Positions 16,819 to 26,175 of a stretch of DNA of 64,000 nt are shown in pieces. The notes under the pieces were generated by a model. It saw only the letters and a list, made by a program, of their open reading frames with translations, was not told where the DNA came from and ran no database searches. Position 1 is the first letter of the stretch, and the number at the start of each line of letters is the position of its first letter. Origin of the DNA: Byssovorax sp. (GTDB lineage: Bacteria > Myxococcota_A > Polyangia > Polyangiales > Polyangiaceae); contig JANYGI010000026.1 of the NCBI GenBank assembly GCA_025362495.1, positions 1-64,000 of the forward strand, read 5' to 3'. Position numbers and translations under genes: made by a program.

Positions 16819-17568
16819 TCACTTGCAGCAGCGAAAGCCCGTCGAGTAGTCGTGGTAGGTCGGCGCGTGCGCCGTCGTGCGGTAGTCGCAGCCCGCGCCG
16901 TTGATCTGCGTGTCGAGGTAGTAGCCGCCGCGGAACGTGCCGGCCTTCGCGGCCGTCCACTCGTGGAGGTTGCCCACCATGTCGAAGACGCCGAACGCGT
17001 TCTTGCAGCTCTTGAACGAGCCCGTCGGCGCGAGCGATCCCTTCACCTGGTTGAGACGCGGATCGTTCATGTTGACGAAGGTGTACATCTCCTGCGGCGG
17101 CTCCGCGCCAGCGGAGCCGTAGTACAAATTGAACGACGAGACGCCGGTGTCGTTGCAGCGGCCCGCGTGCCGCTCGTCGCCGTACGGGTACTGCGTGGCC
17201 TTCTTGCCCTTGCAGGCGAGGAGCCACTCGTCGTCGGAGCAGAGGCGCTTGCCCGCGTTCTGGCACGCGGACTCGGCCTGATCGCGGCTGATGTGGCCCT
17301 GGGGCTTCACCCCGCGCCTGGTCACGGCCTTGACCTTGAGCGAGTCGACGGCGAGGAACGCCGAGTGCGGCCGCGTCTTGCCCTTGCCCAGGAGCTCGAC
17401 CGTCGTCGCCTCGAACTTGTCGATGCAGAACTTGCCGAGGATCGACGCCATCCCGTCGGTGCAGCCGCGGCCCTTGGCCTCGGCCTCGTCGCTCCCGGGC
17501 ACGCCCGCCACCAGGAACGCGGCGGCCGCAGCGGCGCAGAGGAGCGGGGGCAGGGAAAGCTTGGGCAT
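16819..17568 (-). CDS. SUMF1/formylglycine-generating-enzyme-like secreted protein
   Basis: ATG 17566-17568 gives the signal MPKLSLPPLLCAAAAAAFLVAG. The mature part has the SUMF1 fold. Signs are GKFCIDKFEAT, GKRLCSDDEWLLACKG, YPYGDE, NAFGVFDMVGNLHEWTA and a final TGFRCCK. Length 249 aa is typical. In sulfatase-activating enzymes a Cys pair does the chemistry; in most bacterial relatives the fold serves as a binding domain or performs other oxidations. I cannot tell which applies. It stands alone, convergent with the Cys-rich lipoprotein gene. Confidence 0.87.
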   Translation of the reverse strand: MPKLSLPPLLCAAAAAAFLVAGVPGSDEAEAKGRGCTDGMASILGKFCIDKFEATTVELLGKGKTRPHSAFLAVDSLKVKAVTRRGVKPQGHISRDQAESACQNAGKRLCSDDEWLLACKGKKATQYPYGDERHAGRCNDTGVSSFNLYYGSAGAEPPQEMYTFVNMNDPRLNQVKGSLAPTGSFKSCKNAFGVFDMVGNLHEWTAAKAGTFRGGYYLDTQINGAGCDYRTTAHAPTYHDYSTGFRCCK

Positions 17569-17694
17569 GCGAAGATCCAGGCGAAAAACTGGAGTCCCCA
17601 CCCATAGCGGGGCGAGGGCGGGATGGCAAATCGCCACCCGGGCGCGTCGCCGACATTGGAAGCGAACGGGTTTTCGGTCAGTGTGCGCGCCCCC

Positions 17695-18825
17695 ATGAAC
17701 GCCGAGACGAGCGACCTTCCCGAGGCGGTGATCCGCACGAGCCCCGAGGATTTCGTCGTGGAGGAGCTGCCGGCCTACGCCGCGAGCGGCAAGGGCGAGC
17801 ACCTCTTCGTGACCTTCCGCAAGCGCGGGCTGACGACGCCCGACGCGGTGCGCGCGCTGGGCCGGGCGCTCGGCGTCGATCCGCGCTTCGCCGGCTGGGC
17901 GGGCATGAAGGATCGCCACGCGGTGACGACGCAGACGGTGAGCTTCTCGCTCCCGATGGCGCGCGACGCCGAGGCCGCGGCGGCGAAGATCTCCATCCCG
18001 GGCCTCGAGGTGATCGAGGCCAAGCGGCACGACAACAAGCTCAAGCCGGGGCACCTCATCGGCAACCGCTTCTCGCTGATCCTCCGGGGGATCCCGGCCG
18101 ATCGCGTCGCCGCGGCGATCGCCGTGCTGGAAGAGGCGGGGCGCGTCGGCGTCCCCAACGCGTTCGGGCCGCAGCGCTTCGGCCGCGACGGCGAGAACCC
18201 CGAGCGGGCGCTGGCGTGGCTCGCCGGCAAAGAGCGCGGGCCGCGCGACAAGCGCGATCAGCGGATGCTGTTCTCGGCGCTGCAATCGCTGCTCTTCAAC
18301 GAGGTCCTGGAGAAGCGGATCGCCTCGAATACGTGGGCATCGGTGCTCGCCGGCGACGTCGCGAAGAAGCACGACAGCGGCGGCCTCTTCGACGTGCCGC
18401 TCGAGGGCGCCGAGCTCGACGACGCGCGCGCCCGCGCCGTTGGCGGTGGTATCACCGCCACAGGCCCGATGTACGGCGCGAAGATGCGCTGGCCGCAGGG
18501 CGAGCCGCTGGCGATCGAGCGCGCGGTCCTCGACGCTTCGGCGATCGACGACGCCCTCCTCGAAGCGCGCAAGGCGCTCGGCGAAGGTACCCGCCGGGCT
18601 CTGCGCCTCGAGGTCAAAGAGATGAGCGCGACCCCGGAAATAGTCGGCGACCACGGCACGAAAGCCGCGGGATCGGTCGGTTCTCCGCCGGGTATCGTCG
18701 TGCGATTCGTGCTACCGAAGGGGGGCTACGCCACGACGGTGCTTGGTCGCGCTTTCCGCCTTCGCGACGCCGCCCAAGAAAGGCCCTCGGACGCCGAGCC
18801 CGAGGCCGAAGAAGAGCCGGCCTGA
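17695..18825 (+). CDS. truD: tRNA pseudouridine(13) synthase TruD
   Basis: ATG 17695 gives MNAETSDLPEAVIRTSPEDFVVEELPAY, the normal family N-terminus; the upstream in-frame extension is dropped. The catalytic motif GMKDRHAVTTQ lies near residue 66-76 with the active Asp. NRFSLILRG and NAFGPQRFG follow in the expected order, with the TRUD insertion near QRMLFSALQSLLFNEVLEKR. It isomerises U13 of tRNA-Glu. The C-terminal 30 residues are acidic and likely disordered. It belongs to the chromosomal backbone. Confidence 0.94.
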   Translation: MNAETSDLPEAVIRTSPEDFVVEELPAYAASGKGEHLFVTFRKRGLTTPDAVRALGRALGVDPRFAGWAGMKDRHAVTTQTVSFSLPMARDAEAAAAKISIPGLEVIEAKRHDNKLKPGHLIGNRFSLILRGIPADRVAAAIAVLEEAGRVGVPNAFGPQRFGRDGENPERALAWLAGKERGPRDKRDQRMLFSALQSLLFNEVLEKRIASNTWASVLAGDVAKKHDSGGLFDVPLEGAELDDARARAVGGGITATGPMYGAKMRWPQGEPLAIERAVLDASAIDDALLEARKALGEGTRRALRLEVKEMSATPEIVGDHGTKAAGSVGSPPGIVVRFVLPKGGYATTVLGRAFRLRDAAQERPSDAEPEAEEEPA

Positions 18826-18954
18826 AACAAAGCGACGACGTCGCGGGTTCCCCGGCAAAACTGCGCTGTCCGCCTTCCCGCGGGCCGATTTCGCCCCTGA
18901 CTCCCCCCGAATCCCTCTCGTAGAGAGGCCCCGCCCGAAAGGCTCCAGGAGAAG

Positions 18955-19739
<785 letters not shown>

Positions 19740-19740
<1 letters not shown>

Positions 19741-20225
19741 TGGCCGCTGGCCCTTCGGGCGACGACGACGGGATGGTGTCGGGGATCAACGTCACCCCGC
19801 TCGTCGACATCACCCTCGTGCTCCTGATAATCTTCATGGTGACGGCGAAGATCATCGTCTCGCAGTCGCTCCCGCTCGATCTCCCGAAGGCCGCGAACGG
19901 CCAGGAAATCCAGCTGATCTTCGGGCTCGAGCTCCACGCCAACGGCGACACGATCGTCGACGGCAAGCCCGTCAAGAACGACGACGCGATCTTCCCGCTC
20001 GCGAAGGAAGCCATCGCGCGGACGCCGGATCTCCGCGCGGTGATCCGCGCCGACACGGCGGTGCAGCACGGGCGGGTGATCCGCGCGCTCGATCTGCTCA
20101 AGCAGGCGGGCATCGCCAAGATCGCGTTCGGCGTGACGCCGGTGGCGGCAGAGCCGGGCGCCGCGCCCGCGACCGGCGTAGCGCCCGCGCCGAAGGCCCC
20201 CGAGCCCGCGCCGGCGAACAAGTAG
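19740..20225 (+). CDS. ExbD/TolR family biopolymer transport protein
   Basis: The ATG overlaps the ExbB stop by one base. The N-terminus reads SGINVTPLVDITLVLLIIFMVTAKI, with the essential membrane Asp in LVDI. A periplasmic domain follows (VDGKPVKNDDAIFPLAKEA..., VIRADTAVQHGRVIRALDLLKQAGI), matching the TolR fold. Length 161 aa. It is the rod subunit driven by the ExbB ring, with the TonB protein encoded eight bases further on. Confidence 0.93.
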
Positions 20226-20232
20226 GCGCACC

Positions 20233-21165
20233 ATGGCGGAGGTCGCGAGCAACCCGATCGACACGAGCCCCCTCGGCCCCAGCGCCTCGGGGGCGCGCCG
20301 ACGCCAGCCGCTTTCGAACGAGGCGCTCGCGGCGATCCTCGGGCCGAAACGCCGCGGGTTCGACTGGTTTTACGTCAACCTCAGCGCCGCGCTCGCGCTG
20401 CACATCGTGATCGTGCTCCTGGCGATGCGCGCGCATCTTCTCCATGAAATGAAGGCGCTCCTCGTCGACACCCGCGCCTGGGTGCACGAGTATTTCTGGC
20501 AGATGTACGAGGTGGTGCCGGAGAACAAGCCGCCGCCGCCGAAGCCGATCGACTCGCCGCCGCCGCCCGAAGCGCCGCCGGAGCCGCCCGCGCCCGCGCC
20601 GAAGGCCGCGCCCGCGCCGAAGGATCCGTACGACGCTCCGCCGCCCCCCGCGCAGGCCGCGAAGGTGCTCACGCAGAAAGACGATCCCGATAAAATCGAG
20701 GATCTCACCGGCAACACCATCGTGAACGGGGAGGGGACGGCGGCCTTCGGGCAGCAGTCCGCGGCGGGCAAGGGCGACAAGCCGGTGCTCAACCCGGCCG
20801 CCTCGCTCACCGGCGTCCCGGGAGGCACCGGGTCCAGCAAGGGGCCTCCGGCGCCGCCTCCGCCGCCCACCGGGCCCGATCTCTCGCGCGGGGCCACGAC
20901 GCTCGGCGGATCGAGCTGGAACTGCCCGTTCCCGCCCGAGGCCGACGCCGATCAGATCGACGAGGCCCGCGCCTCGGTGGTCGTCACGGTGCGCCCGGAT
21001 GGGACGCCGCTCTCGGTCACGGTCGCGCTCGATCCCGGACATGGCTTCGGCCGCGCCGCGCGGATGTGTGCGCTCACCCGCCGTTATACGCCCGCGCTCG
21101 ACAGGACCGGCCAGCCGATCACCAGCACCACGCCGCCGATCGGCGTCAACTTTCGCAGGCAGTGA
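20233..21165 (+). CDS. TonB-family energy transducer with Pro-rich spacer
   Basis: A single membrane span (FYVNLSAALALHIVIVLLAM, about residues 37-56) is followed by a Pro-rich region with PPPPKPIDSPPPPEAPPEPP and Ala/Lys-Pro repeats. The C-terminal domain (about 215-310) reads ASVVVTVRPDGTPLSVTVAL and GFGRAARMCALTRRYTPA, as in TonB_C domains. It should span the periplasm and transmit the ExbB/ExbD force to an outer-membrane receptor or motility/uptake complex. No receptor gene is nearby, so the partner is unknown. Confidence 0.87.
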   Translation: MAEVASNPIDTSPLGPSASGARRRQPLSNEALAAILGPKRRGFDWFYVNLSAALALHIVIVLLAMRAHLLHEMKALLVDTRAWVHEYFWQMYEVVPENKPPPPKPIDSPPPPEAPPEPPAPAPKAAPAPKDPYDAPPPPAQAAKVLTQKDDPDKIEDLTGNTIVNGEGTAAFGQQSAAGKGDKPVLNPAASLTGVPGGTGSSKGPPAPPPPPTGPDLSRGATTLGGSSWNCPFPPEADADQIDEARASVVVTVRPDGTPLSVTVALDPGHGFGRAARMCALTRRYTPALDRTGQPITSTTPPIGVNFRRQ

Positions 21166-21259
21166 TCGGCGAGCGCGCCCGCCGCTTTCTTCTCGCGGCG
21201 GGCGACTCTCCGGTATCGTGCTCGACGCTGAGGCGCCATGCGCGCGCCCGGGAGCTCAC

Positions 21260-21733
21260 GTGGACGTCGCCGAACGCATTGCCCAGCTCGGAAAGGTGCC
21301 GCTCTTCGCGGGCCTGACCCCCGTCGCGCTCGAGCTGATCTCGCGCGTCGCCACCGAGGAGTCTCACGCGCTCGGCACCAAGATTTTCCAGCACGGCGAT
21401 CCGGGCGACAAGCTCTACATCATCATGGACGGCAAGGTCCGCATCAGCCGCGACGTGCCCGGCATGGGCGAGGAAGCGCTGGCGGTGCTCGGCCCCGGCG
21501 CCGTCTTCGGCGAGATGGCCCTGCTCGACGAGGCGCCGCGCTCCGCCGACGCCCGCGTGCACGAGCGCTGCCGCCTCCTCGCGCTGCCGAAGGACGCCTT
21601 CGAGGACCTGCTGTTCTTGCACAAAGATCTCGCGTACGAGGTGCTGTGGAGCGTCGTCCGCATGCTGACGGGGCGGCTCCGCGAGACCAACGACAAGCTG
21701 ACCTTCCTCTCGGTCACCGGTAAATTCGAATAA
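21260..21733 (+). CDS. Cyclic nucleotide-binding domain protein
   Basis: GTG 21260 is backed by GGGAG just upstream; the longer in-frame extension runs into the tonB gene and is not credible. The 157-aa protein is one cNMP-binding fold: LAQ/LGKVPLFAGLTPVALELIS, KIFQHGDPGDKLYIIMDGKVRI, then the phosphate-binding cassette FGEMALLDEAPRSADARV, which retains the Gly-Glu and Arg expected for cyclic nucleotide contact. There is no HTH, so it is not a Crp-type regulator. It may regulate the Ton motor or the next gene's cytochrome, which is inference from order. Confidence 0.88.
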   Translation: MDVAERIAQLGKVPLFAGLTPVALELISRVATEESHALGTKIFQHGDPGDKLYIIMDGKVRISRDVPGMGEEALAVLGPGAVFGEMALLDEAPRSADARVHERCRLLALPKDAFEDLLFLHKDLAYEVLWSVVRMLTGRLRETNDKLTFLSVTGKFE

Positions 21734-21741
21734 GGGATCGC

Positions 21742-22452
21742 ATGTACACGCGCTCGCGGCTCACGACCTCCGCCCTCACGCTCTCCCTCGGCTTCGCGGC
21801 CCTTGTCGCGGCGTGCGGCCCGCCGCCGCCCGTCGACGCGCCTCCTTCGCCCACGAGCGCGCCGAGCGCCGTCGAGGCGCCCACCGCCATGCCGTCGACA
21901 ACACCGAGCGCGACGCCGACCGCAGCGCCGACGGTCGCCCCCACCGCCGCGCCGATCGCGCTGCCCCCGGGCATGCCCGCGACGAGCGCGCCGCTCTCCG
22001 CGACGAAGTTCGCCGACGAGCTCAAGAAGCTCGGCCTCGACGGCAAGAAGGCGATGCCCGATCTCGAGAAGATGGATCTCGCGGCCAAGAAGAAGCTGAT
22101 GCCGCTCTTCACGAAGGCCCTCGGCTACACCGAGTGCACCGGCTGCCACGCGTCCGACGGCGACTACCACACGTCGACGCGCAACATGAAGATCTCCCGC
22201 AAGATGTGGAGCCAGTTCGTCGCCGCGCTGCGCGACGACAAGGGCGGGGCCGTTTTCTGCGACAGCTGCCACAACGGCGCGAACAAGGTCCTGAACCGCA
22301 TGGATCACAAGACCGTCGGCAAGTTCATGCACGAGAACTACGTCGCCAGGCTCACGCGGGCAGACAAGGCCGACAACGGCTGCGCCACGTGCCACGGCAC
22401 GCCCATGCAGCCCGACATCATCGCGAAGCTCTGGGGCATCGGGGCGAAGTAG
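21742..22452 (+). CDS. Triheme cytochrome c-like lipoprotein
   Basis: The signal MYTRSRLTTSALTLSLGFAALVAAC is lipoprotein-type. A Pro/Thr/Ala linker runs to about residue 85. The C-terminal part has three heme c attachment sites, CTGCH (about 131), CDSCH (about 172) and CATCH (about 213). Additional His residues (DYHTSTRN, DHKTVGKFMHENY) are possible axial ligands. It is an envelope electron carrier. It follows the cNMP-binding protein after eight bases, so the two are probably one transcript. Confidence 0.88.
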   Translation: MYTRSRLTTSALTLSLGFAALVAACGPPPPVDAPPSPTSAPSAVEAPTAMPSTTPSATPTAAPTVAPTAAPIALPPGMPATSAPLSATKFADELKKLGLDGKKAMPDLEKMDLAAKKKLMPLFTKALGYTECTGCHASDGDYHTSTRNMKISRKMWSQFVAALRDDKGGAVFCDSCHNGANKVLNRMDHKTVGKFMHENYVARLTRADKADNGCATCHGTPMQPDIIAKLWGIGAK

Positions 22453-22497
22453 CGGGGTCTGTCGCGCGGCTCCGCGATCCGTACTATGAAGCCGCGC

Positions 22498-23940
22498 ATG
22501 TGCGGCATCTTCGGGATCCACGGTCACGCCGAGGCGGCGAACCTCACTTACCTCGGGTTGCATGCGCTCCAGCATCGCGGGCAAGAGTCCGCGGGCATCG
22601 TCGCCAGCGACGGCGAGCGGCTCTACGCGCACCGGGCGATGGGCCTCGTCCAGGCCGTGTTCAGCCCGCCCGATCTCGCGGCGCTGCCCGGCTCGGCCGC
22701 CATTGGCCACGTGCGCTACTCCACGGCGGGCGGCTCGCACCTCAAGAACGTGCAGCCCCTCGCCGTCGACTACGCGCGCGGCTCGATCGCCGTCGCCCAC
22801 AACGGCAACCTCACCAACCACACCCAGCTCCGCGAGCAGCTCGAGGCCCGCGGCTCGATCTTCCAGAGCGCCGCCGACACCGAGGCCATCGTCCACCTCA
22901 TCGCGATGAGCATGCAGCGCGGCGCCGCCGAGCAGATCGCCGACGCGCTCAAGCAGGTCGAGGGCGCCTACTCGCTGCTCTTCCTCACCGAGCGCGAGAT
23001 GATCGCCGTCCGCGATCCGATGGGCATCCGCCCGCTCGTCCTCGGCCGCATCGATCAGGGCGAGGGCGTCGCGCCGGCCTGGGTCGTCGCCAGCGAGCCC
23101 GTCAGCTTCGACCTCATCGGCGCCGAGCTGGTGCGCGACGTCGAGCCGGGCGAGATGATCATCGTCGACGAGAGCGGCCTGCGCAGCGTCAAGCCGTTCG
23201 CCCAGAAAGAGCGCAAGATGTGCCTCTTCGAGTACGTCTACTTCGCGCGGCCCGACGCGCGCCTCGAGCAGTCGAGCGTGTACGAGGTGCGCAAGGCCCT
23301 CGGTCGTCGCCTCGCCGAAGAGCAGCCGATCCCCGGCGGCACCGACGACCTCGTGGTGATCCCCGTCCCTGACTCCGGCGTCCCCGCGGCCATCGGGTTC
23401 GCCGAACGCTCTGGCGCCGCGTTCGAGATGGGCTTGATCCGCAGCCATTACGTGGGCCGCACCTTCATCGAGCCGCAGCAGTCGATCCGCCACTTCGGCG
23501 TGCGCCTCAAGCTCAGCCCCAACCGGCCCGTCATCGCCGGCAAGCGCGTCGTCGTCGTCGACGACTCGATCGTCCGCGGCACCACCAGCCGCAAGATCAT
23601 GAAGATGGTCCGCGACGCCGGCGCGCGCGAGGTCCACCTCCGCATCTCGAGCCCGCCGACGCAGTGGCCGTGCTTCTACGGCATCGACACGCCGACGCGC
23701 TCGGAGCTGATCGCGGCGACGCACACCGTGGACGAGATCGGCCGGTACGTCACCGCGGACTCCATCGGCTACCTCTCGCTCGAAGGCCTGATCGCGTCGG
23801 TGCGATCGGTCGAGCGCCGCGCCACGGGCGGCGAAGGGCCCGCCCCGACGAGCTACTGCCACGCTTGTTTTTCCGGCGAGTACGCCATCCCGTTCGCCCC
23901 GAGCGCCCAGGGCCGCCACCTCCGTCTGGTCGGTGGTTGA
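22498..23940 (+). CDS. purF: Amidophosphoribosyltransferase
   Basis: I prefer ATG 22498 so that the mature protein begins with the catalytic Cys ([10 protein letters not shown]). The ATG at 22486 would add four residues as a short propeptide and cannot be excluded. The N-terminal glutaminase domain shows HRGQESAGI and VRYSTAG. The C-terminal phosphoribosyltransferase domain has [17 protein letters not shown], the PRPP loop. Cysteines in [25 protein letters not shown] and [15 protein letters not shown] match the iron-sulfur Bacillus-type enzyme. It makes phosphoribosylamine, the first step of purine synthesis. Confidence 0.95.
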   Translation: MCGIFGIHGHAEAANLTYLGLHALQHRGQESAGIVASDGERLYAHRAMGLVQAVFSPPDLAALPGSAAIGHVRYSTAGGSHLKNVQPLAVDYARGSIAVAHNGNLTNHTQLREQLEARGSIFQSAADTEAIVHLIAMSMQRGAAEQIADALKQVEGAYSLLFLTEREMIAVRDPMGIRPLVLGRIDQGEGVAPAWVVASEPVSFDLIGAELVRDVEPGEMIIVDESGLRSVKPFAQKERKMCLFEYVYFARPDARLEQSSVYEVRKALGRRLAEEQPIPGGTDDLVVIPVPDSGVPAAIGFAERSGAAFEMGLIRSHYVGRTFIEPQQSIRHFGVRLKLSPNRPVIAGKRVVVVDDSIVRGTTSRKIMKMVRDAGAREVHLRISSPPTQWPCFYGIDTPTRSELIAATHTVDEIGRYVTADSIGYLSLEGLIASVRSVERRATGGEGPAPTSYCHACFSGEYAIPFAPSAQGRHLRLVGG

Positions 23941-23971
23941 CGCGGCGCCCCGAGCGCGCTGAGGTTCGATC

Positions 23972-24931
23972 ATGGCGACCATGACGCACGGCGAAGCCTC
24001 GCCCGATCTCTTCGGCCAGGTGCCGGATCGAGCCTCGGTCTACGAGGTCAGCCCGCGGGATGGCCTCCAGAACGAGGACGCGATGATCCCCCTCGACGGG
24101 AAGCGCCGCCTCATCGCCGCGCTCGTCGAAGCCGGCCTCACCCGGATCGAGATCACCAGCTTCGTTTCGCCGAAGTGGGTCCCGCAGCTCTCCGACGCCG
24201 AGGAGCTCGCGCGATCGATCAAGCCGCCGCCGGGCGTCAGCTTCAGCGCGCTCTGCCCCAACGCGCGCGGCCTCGAGCGCGCGCTCGCCGTCGGCCTCGA
24301 AGAGATCGCCGTCTTCCTCAGCTCGAGCGAGGCCCACAACAAGGCCAACATCAACAAGACGATCGCCGACACGCTCAGCGTGTTCGAGGAGATCGTCCCG
24401 CCCGCGCGCGAGGCGGGGCTGCGCGTGCGCGCCTACCTCTCGACGGTGTGGGGCTGCCCCTACGAGGGCGACGTCGATCCGAAGGTGGCGCTCCGCATCT
24501 CGCAGCAGCTCCTCGCGCTCGGCTGCTACCAGGTCTCCCTCGGCGACACGATCGGCGTGGGAAACCCCCGCCAAACCCGGGAAATAGTGCGCCTTTTCCA
24601 GGGCGAGATGCCCTCGTCGAGCTTCGCGCTCCACCTCCACGACACCCGCGGCACCGCGCTCGCGAACGCCCTCGTCGGGCTCGAGCTCGGCGTGCGCGAC
24701 TTCGACGCCTCGGTCGGCGGCGTCGGCGGCTGCCCGTACGCGCCGGGCGCCGCGGGCAACCTCGCCACCGAGGACCTCGTGTACCTGCTCCACGGCATGG
24801 GCGTGCAGACGGGGATCGATCTCGACAAGCTGATCCTCGCGGGCAACGTCGCCGAGCAGGTCATCGGACATCCGCTCCCGGGCAAGGTCCACAAGGCCGG
24901 TCCGTTCCGCCTCCGCAAGGCGCGCGGTTGA
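23972..24931 (+). CDS. mvaB: Hydroxymethylglutaryl-CoA lyase
   Basis: The 319-aa TIM-barrel protein carries the HMG-CoA lyase signature VGGVGGCPYAPGAAGNLATE with the active Cys. EVSPRDGLQNED near residue 27 supplies the metal-binding Asp, and LHLHDTRG (about 228) the metal-binding His residues. It cleaves HMG-CoA to acetoacetate and acetyl-CoA in leucine breakdown. In myxobacteria the leucine/isovaleryl pathway feeds branched fatty acids, so this fits lineage metabolism. It is separated from purF by 31 bases and may be co-transcribed. Confidence 0.93.
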   Translation: MATMTHGEASPDLFGQVPDRASVYEVSPRDGLQNEDAMIPLDGKRRLIAALVEAGLTRIEITSFVSPKWVPQLSDAEELARSIKPPPGVSFSALCPNARGLERALAVGLEEIAVFLSSSEAHNKANINKTIADTLSVFEEIVPPAREAGLRVRAYLSTVWGCPYEGDVDPKVALRISQQLLALGCYQVSLGDTIGVGNPRQTREIVRLFQGEMPSSSFALHLHDTRGTALANALVGLELGVRDFDASVGGVGGCPYAPGAAGNLATEDLVYLLHGMGVQTGIDLDKLILAGNVAEQVIGHPLPGKVHKAGPFRLRKARG

Positions 24932-24999
24932 TCGATCCGACGCCGGATCGTCGAGGTCGTGCCCCCCGCGAATTGCGCGGAGTGATAGTCTCGGGCTCG

Positions 25000-26175
25000 A
25001 TGCGCACCCTGCCGATCGCCGGATCGTTTCTCACGTTGCTCGCCGGGTTCACCGCGTACGGCTGCGCGCTCGACCTTACCGGGATCCAGCCGGGCACATC
25101 GAGCGCGGGCGGCGTCGATCCGAGCACCTCGGCCGTCTCGGGATCGGGCGGTACGACCGCGACCACGACCACGAGCACGACCACCACGAGCAGCGCGGGC
25201 GGCGCTGGCGGGAGCACCGTCGCGGTCACCGCGTCCAGCACCGGCACGTGCATGCCCACGCAAGAGGTGTGCGACGACGGCCTCGACAACGACTGCGACG
25301 GCGACACCGACTGCGCTGACAGCGACTGCAGCGGGCCGACGGACGGCCGCGCCTGCGTCCCCGCCGCGCCCGCCGGCTGGACGCTCACCGCAGTCGCACC
25401 CGACGCGGGCGGCAGCTGCCCGGCCGGCTACGACGCCCCGGTCACGGTCGCCGCTGCCCCGACCTCCGCCGCCGCCACGTGCGATTGCACCTGCGGCGCG
25501 ACGCTCTCGAACCCGTGCACCCAGGGCTCGCTCACCGTGAAGAGCGGGATGACCTGCACCATCGTCACGATCACCTCGACCGTCACCGGCGCCTGCGACG
25601 CGTTCGGCACGACGCTCGTCGGACCGCACAAGAGCTTCGGAGGGCCGGCGCTCGCGGCCACGCCGGTGGCGTGCGGCGTCACGCTGAAGAAGCCGGGTCA
25701 GGTGTCGTCCAGCGCCGAGCTGCTCTGCGCGCCGACCGCGAGCGCCGCGGGCGGGTGCGCGGGAAACCAGGCCTGTTTGCCCAAGGCCACCTCGGCCAAG
25801 CTCTGTATTCAGACGATGGGAGACAAGCCCTGTCCCTCGGGCGCGCCGTTCACCAGTCGCAGCGTGGTGGGGAGCCCCGGCGACGTGAGCGATCAACGGA
25901 GCTGCGGCGCCTGCACGTGCATGTCGAACGCGTCCACCTGCTCCGGCTGCACGCTCACCGCCTACACCGACGTCAACTGCATGATGAACCCGGTGTCGGC
26001 CACCATCGACGGCTCCTGCTCGGCCGGAAACAACGGCCAGTCGTTCCAGAACGACACTCACTTCGTCTACCAGGCGACTCCCAACGTCACGACGTGCTCG
26101 CCGTCGAGCGCGAAGCCCGCGCTGACGGGGACGATCGAGCCGAACAACCCGATCACCGTCTGCTGCCAGCCGTGA
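25000..26175 (+). CDS. Cys-rich surface lipoprotein, 391 aa
   Basis: ATG 25000 gives MRTLPIAGSFLTLLAGFTAYGC, a lipoprotein signal. Residues 25-75 are Ser/Thr/Gly repeats (TATTTTSTTTTSSAGG). A metal-binding motif CDDGLDNDCDGDTDCADSDC comes next, then about 270 residues with many cysteines (DCTCGATLSNPC, CGACTCMSNASTCSGC). It is a surface or secreted protein of the kind enriched in Polyangiales. Its stop overlaps the GTG of the carboxypeptidase gene (GTGA), so both may be exported together. I recognise no enzyme motif. Confidence 0.82.
   Translation: MRTLPIAGSFLTLLAGFTAYGCALDLTGIQPGTSSAGGVDPSTSAVSGSGGTTATTTTSTTTTSSAGGAGGSTVAVTASSTGTCMPTQEVCDDGLDNDCDGDTDCADSDCSGPTDGRACVPAAPAGWTLTAVAPDAGGSCPAGYDAPVTVAAAPTSAAATCDCTCGATLSNPCTQGSLTVKSGMTCTIVTITSTVTGACDAFGTTLVGPHKSFGGPALAATPVACGVTLKKPGQVSSSAELLCAPTASAAGGCAGNQACLPKATSAKLCIQTMGDKPCPSGAPFTSRSVVGSPGDVSDQRSCGACTCMSNASTCSGCTLTAYTDVNCMMNPVSATIDGSCSAGNNGQSFQNDTHFVYQATPNVTTCSPSSAKPALTGTIEPNNPITVCCQP

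Noticed and set aside
21415-23982. 855-codon open frame on the minus strand over the cytochrome and purF genes
   Set aside because: Antisense shadow; purF and cytochrome motifs on the plus strand are unambiguous.
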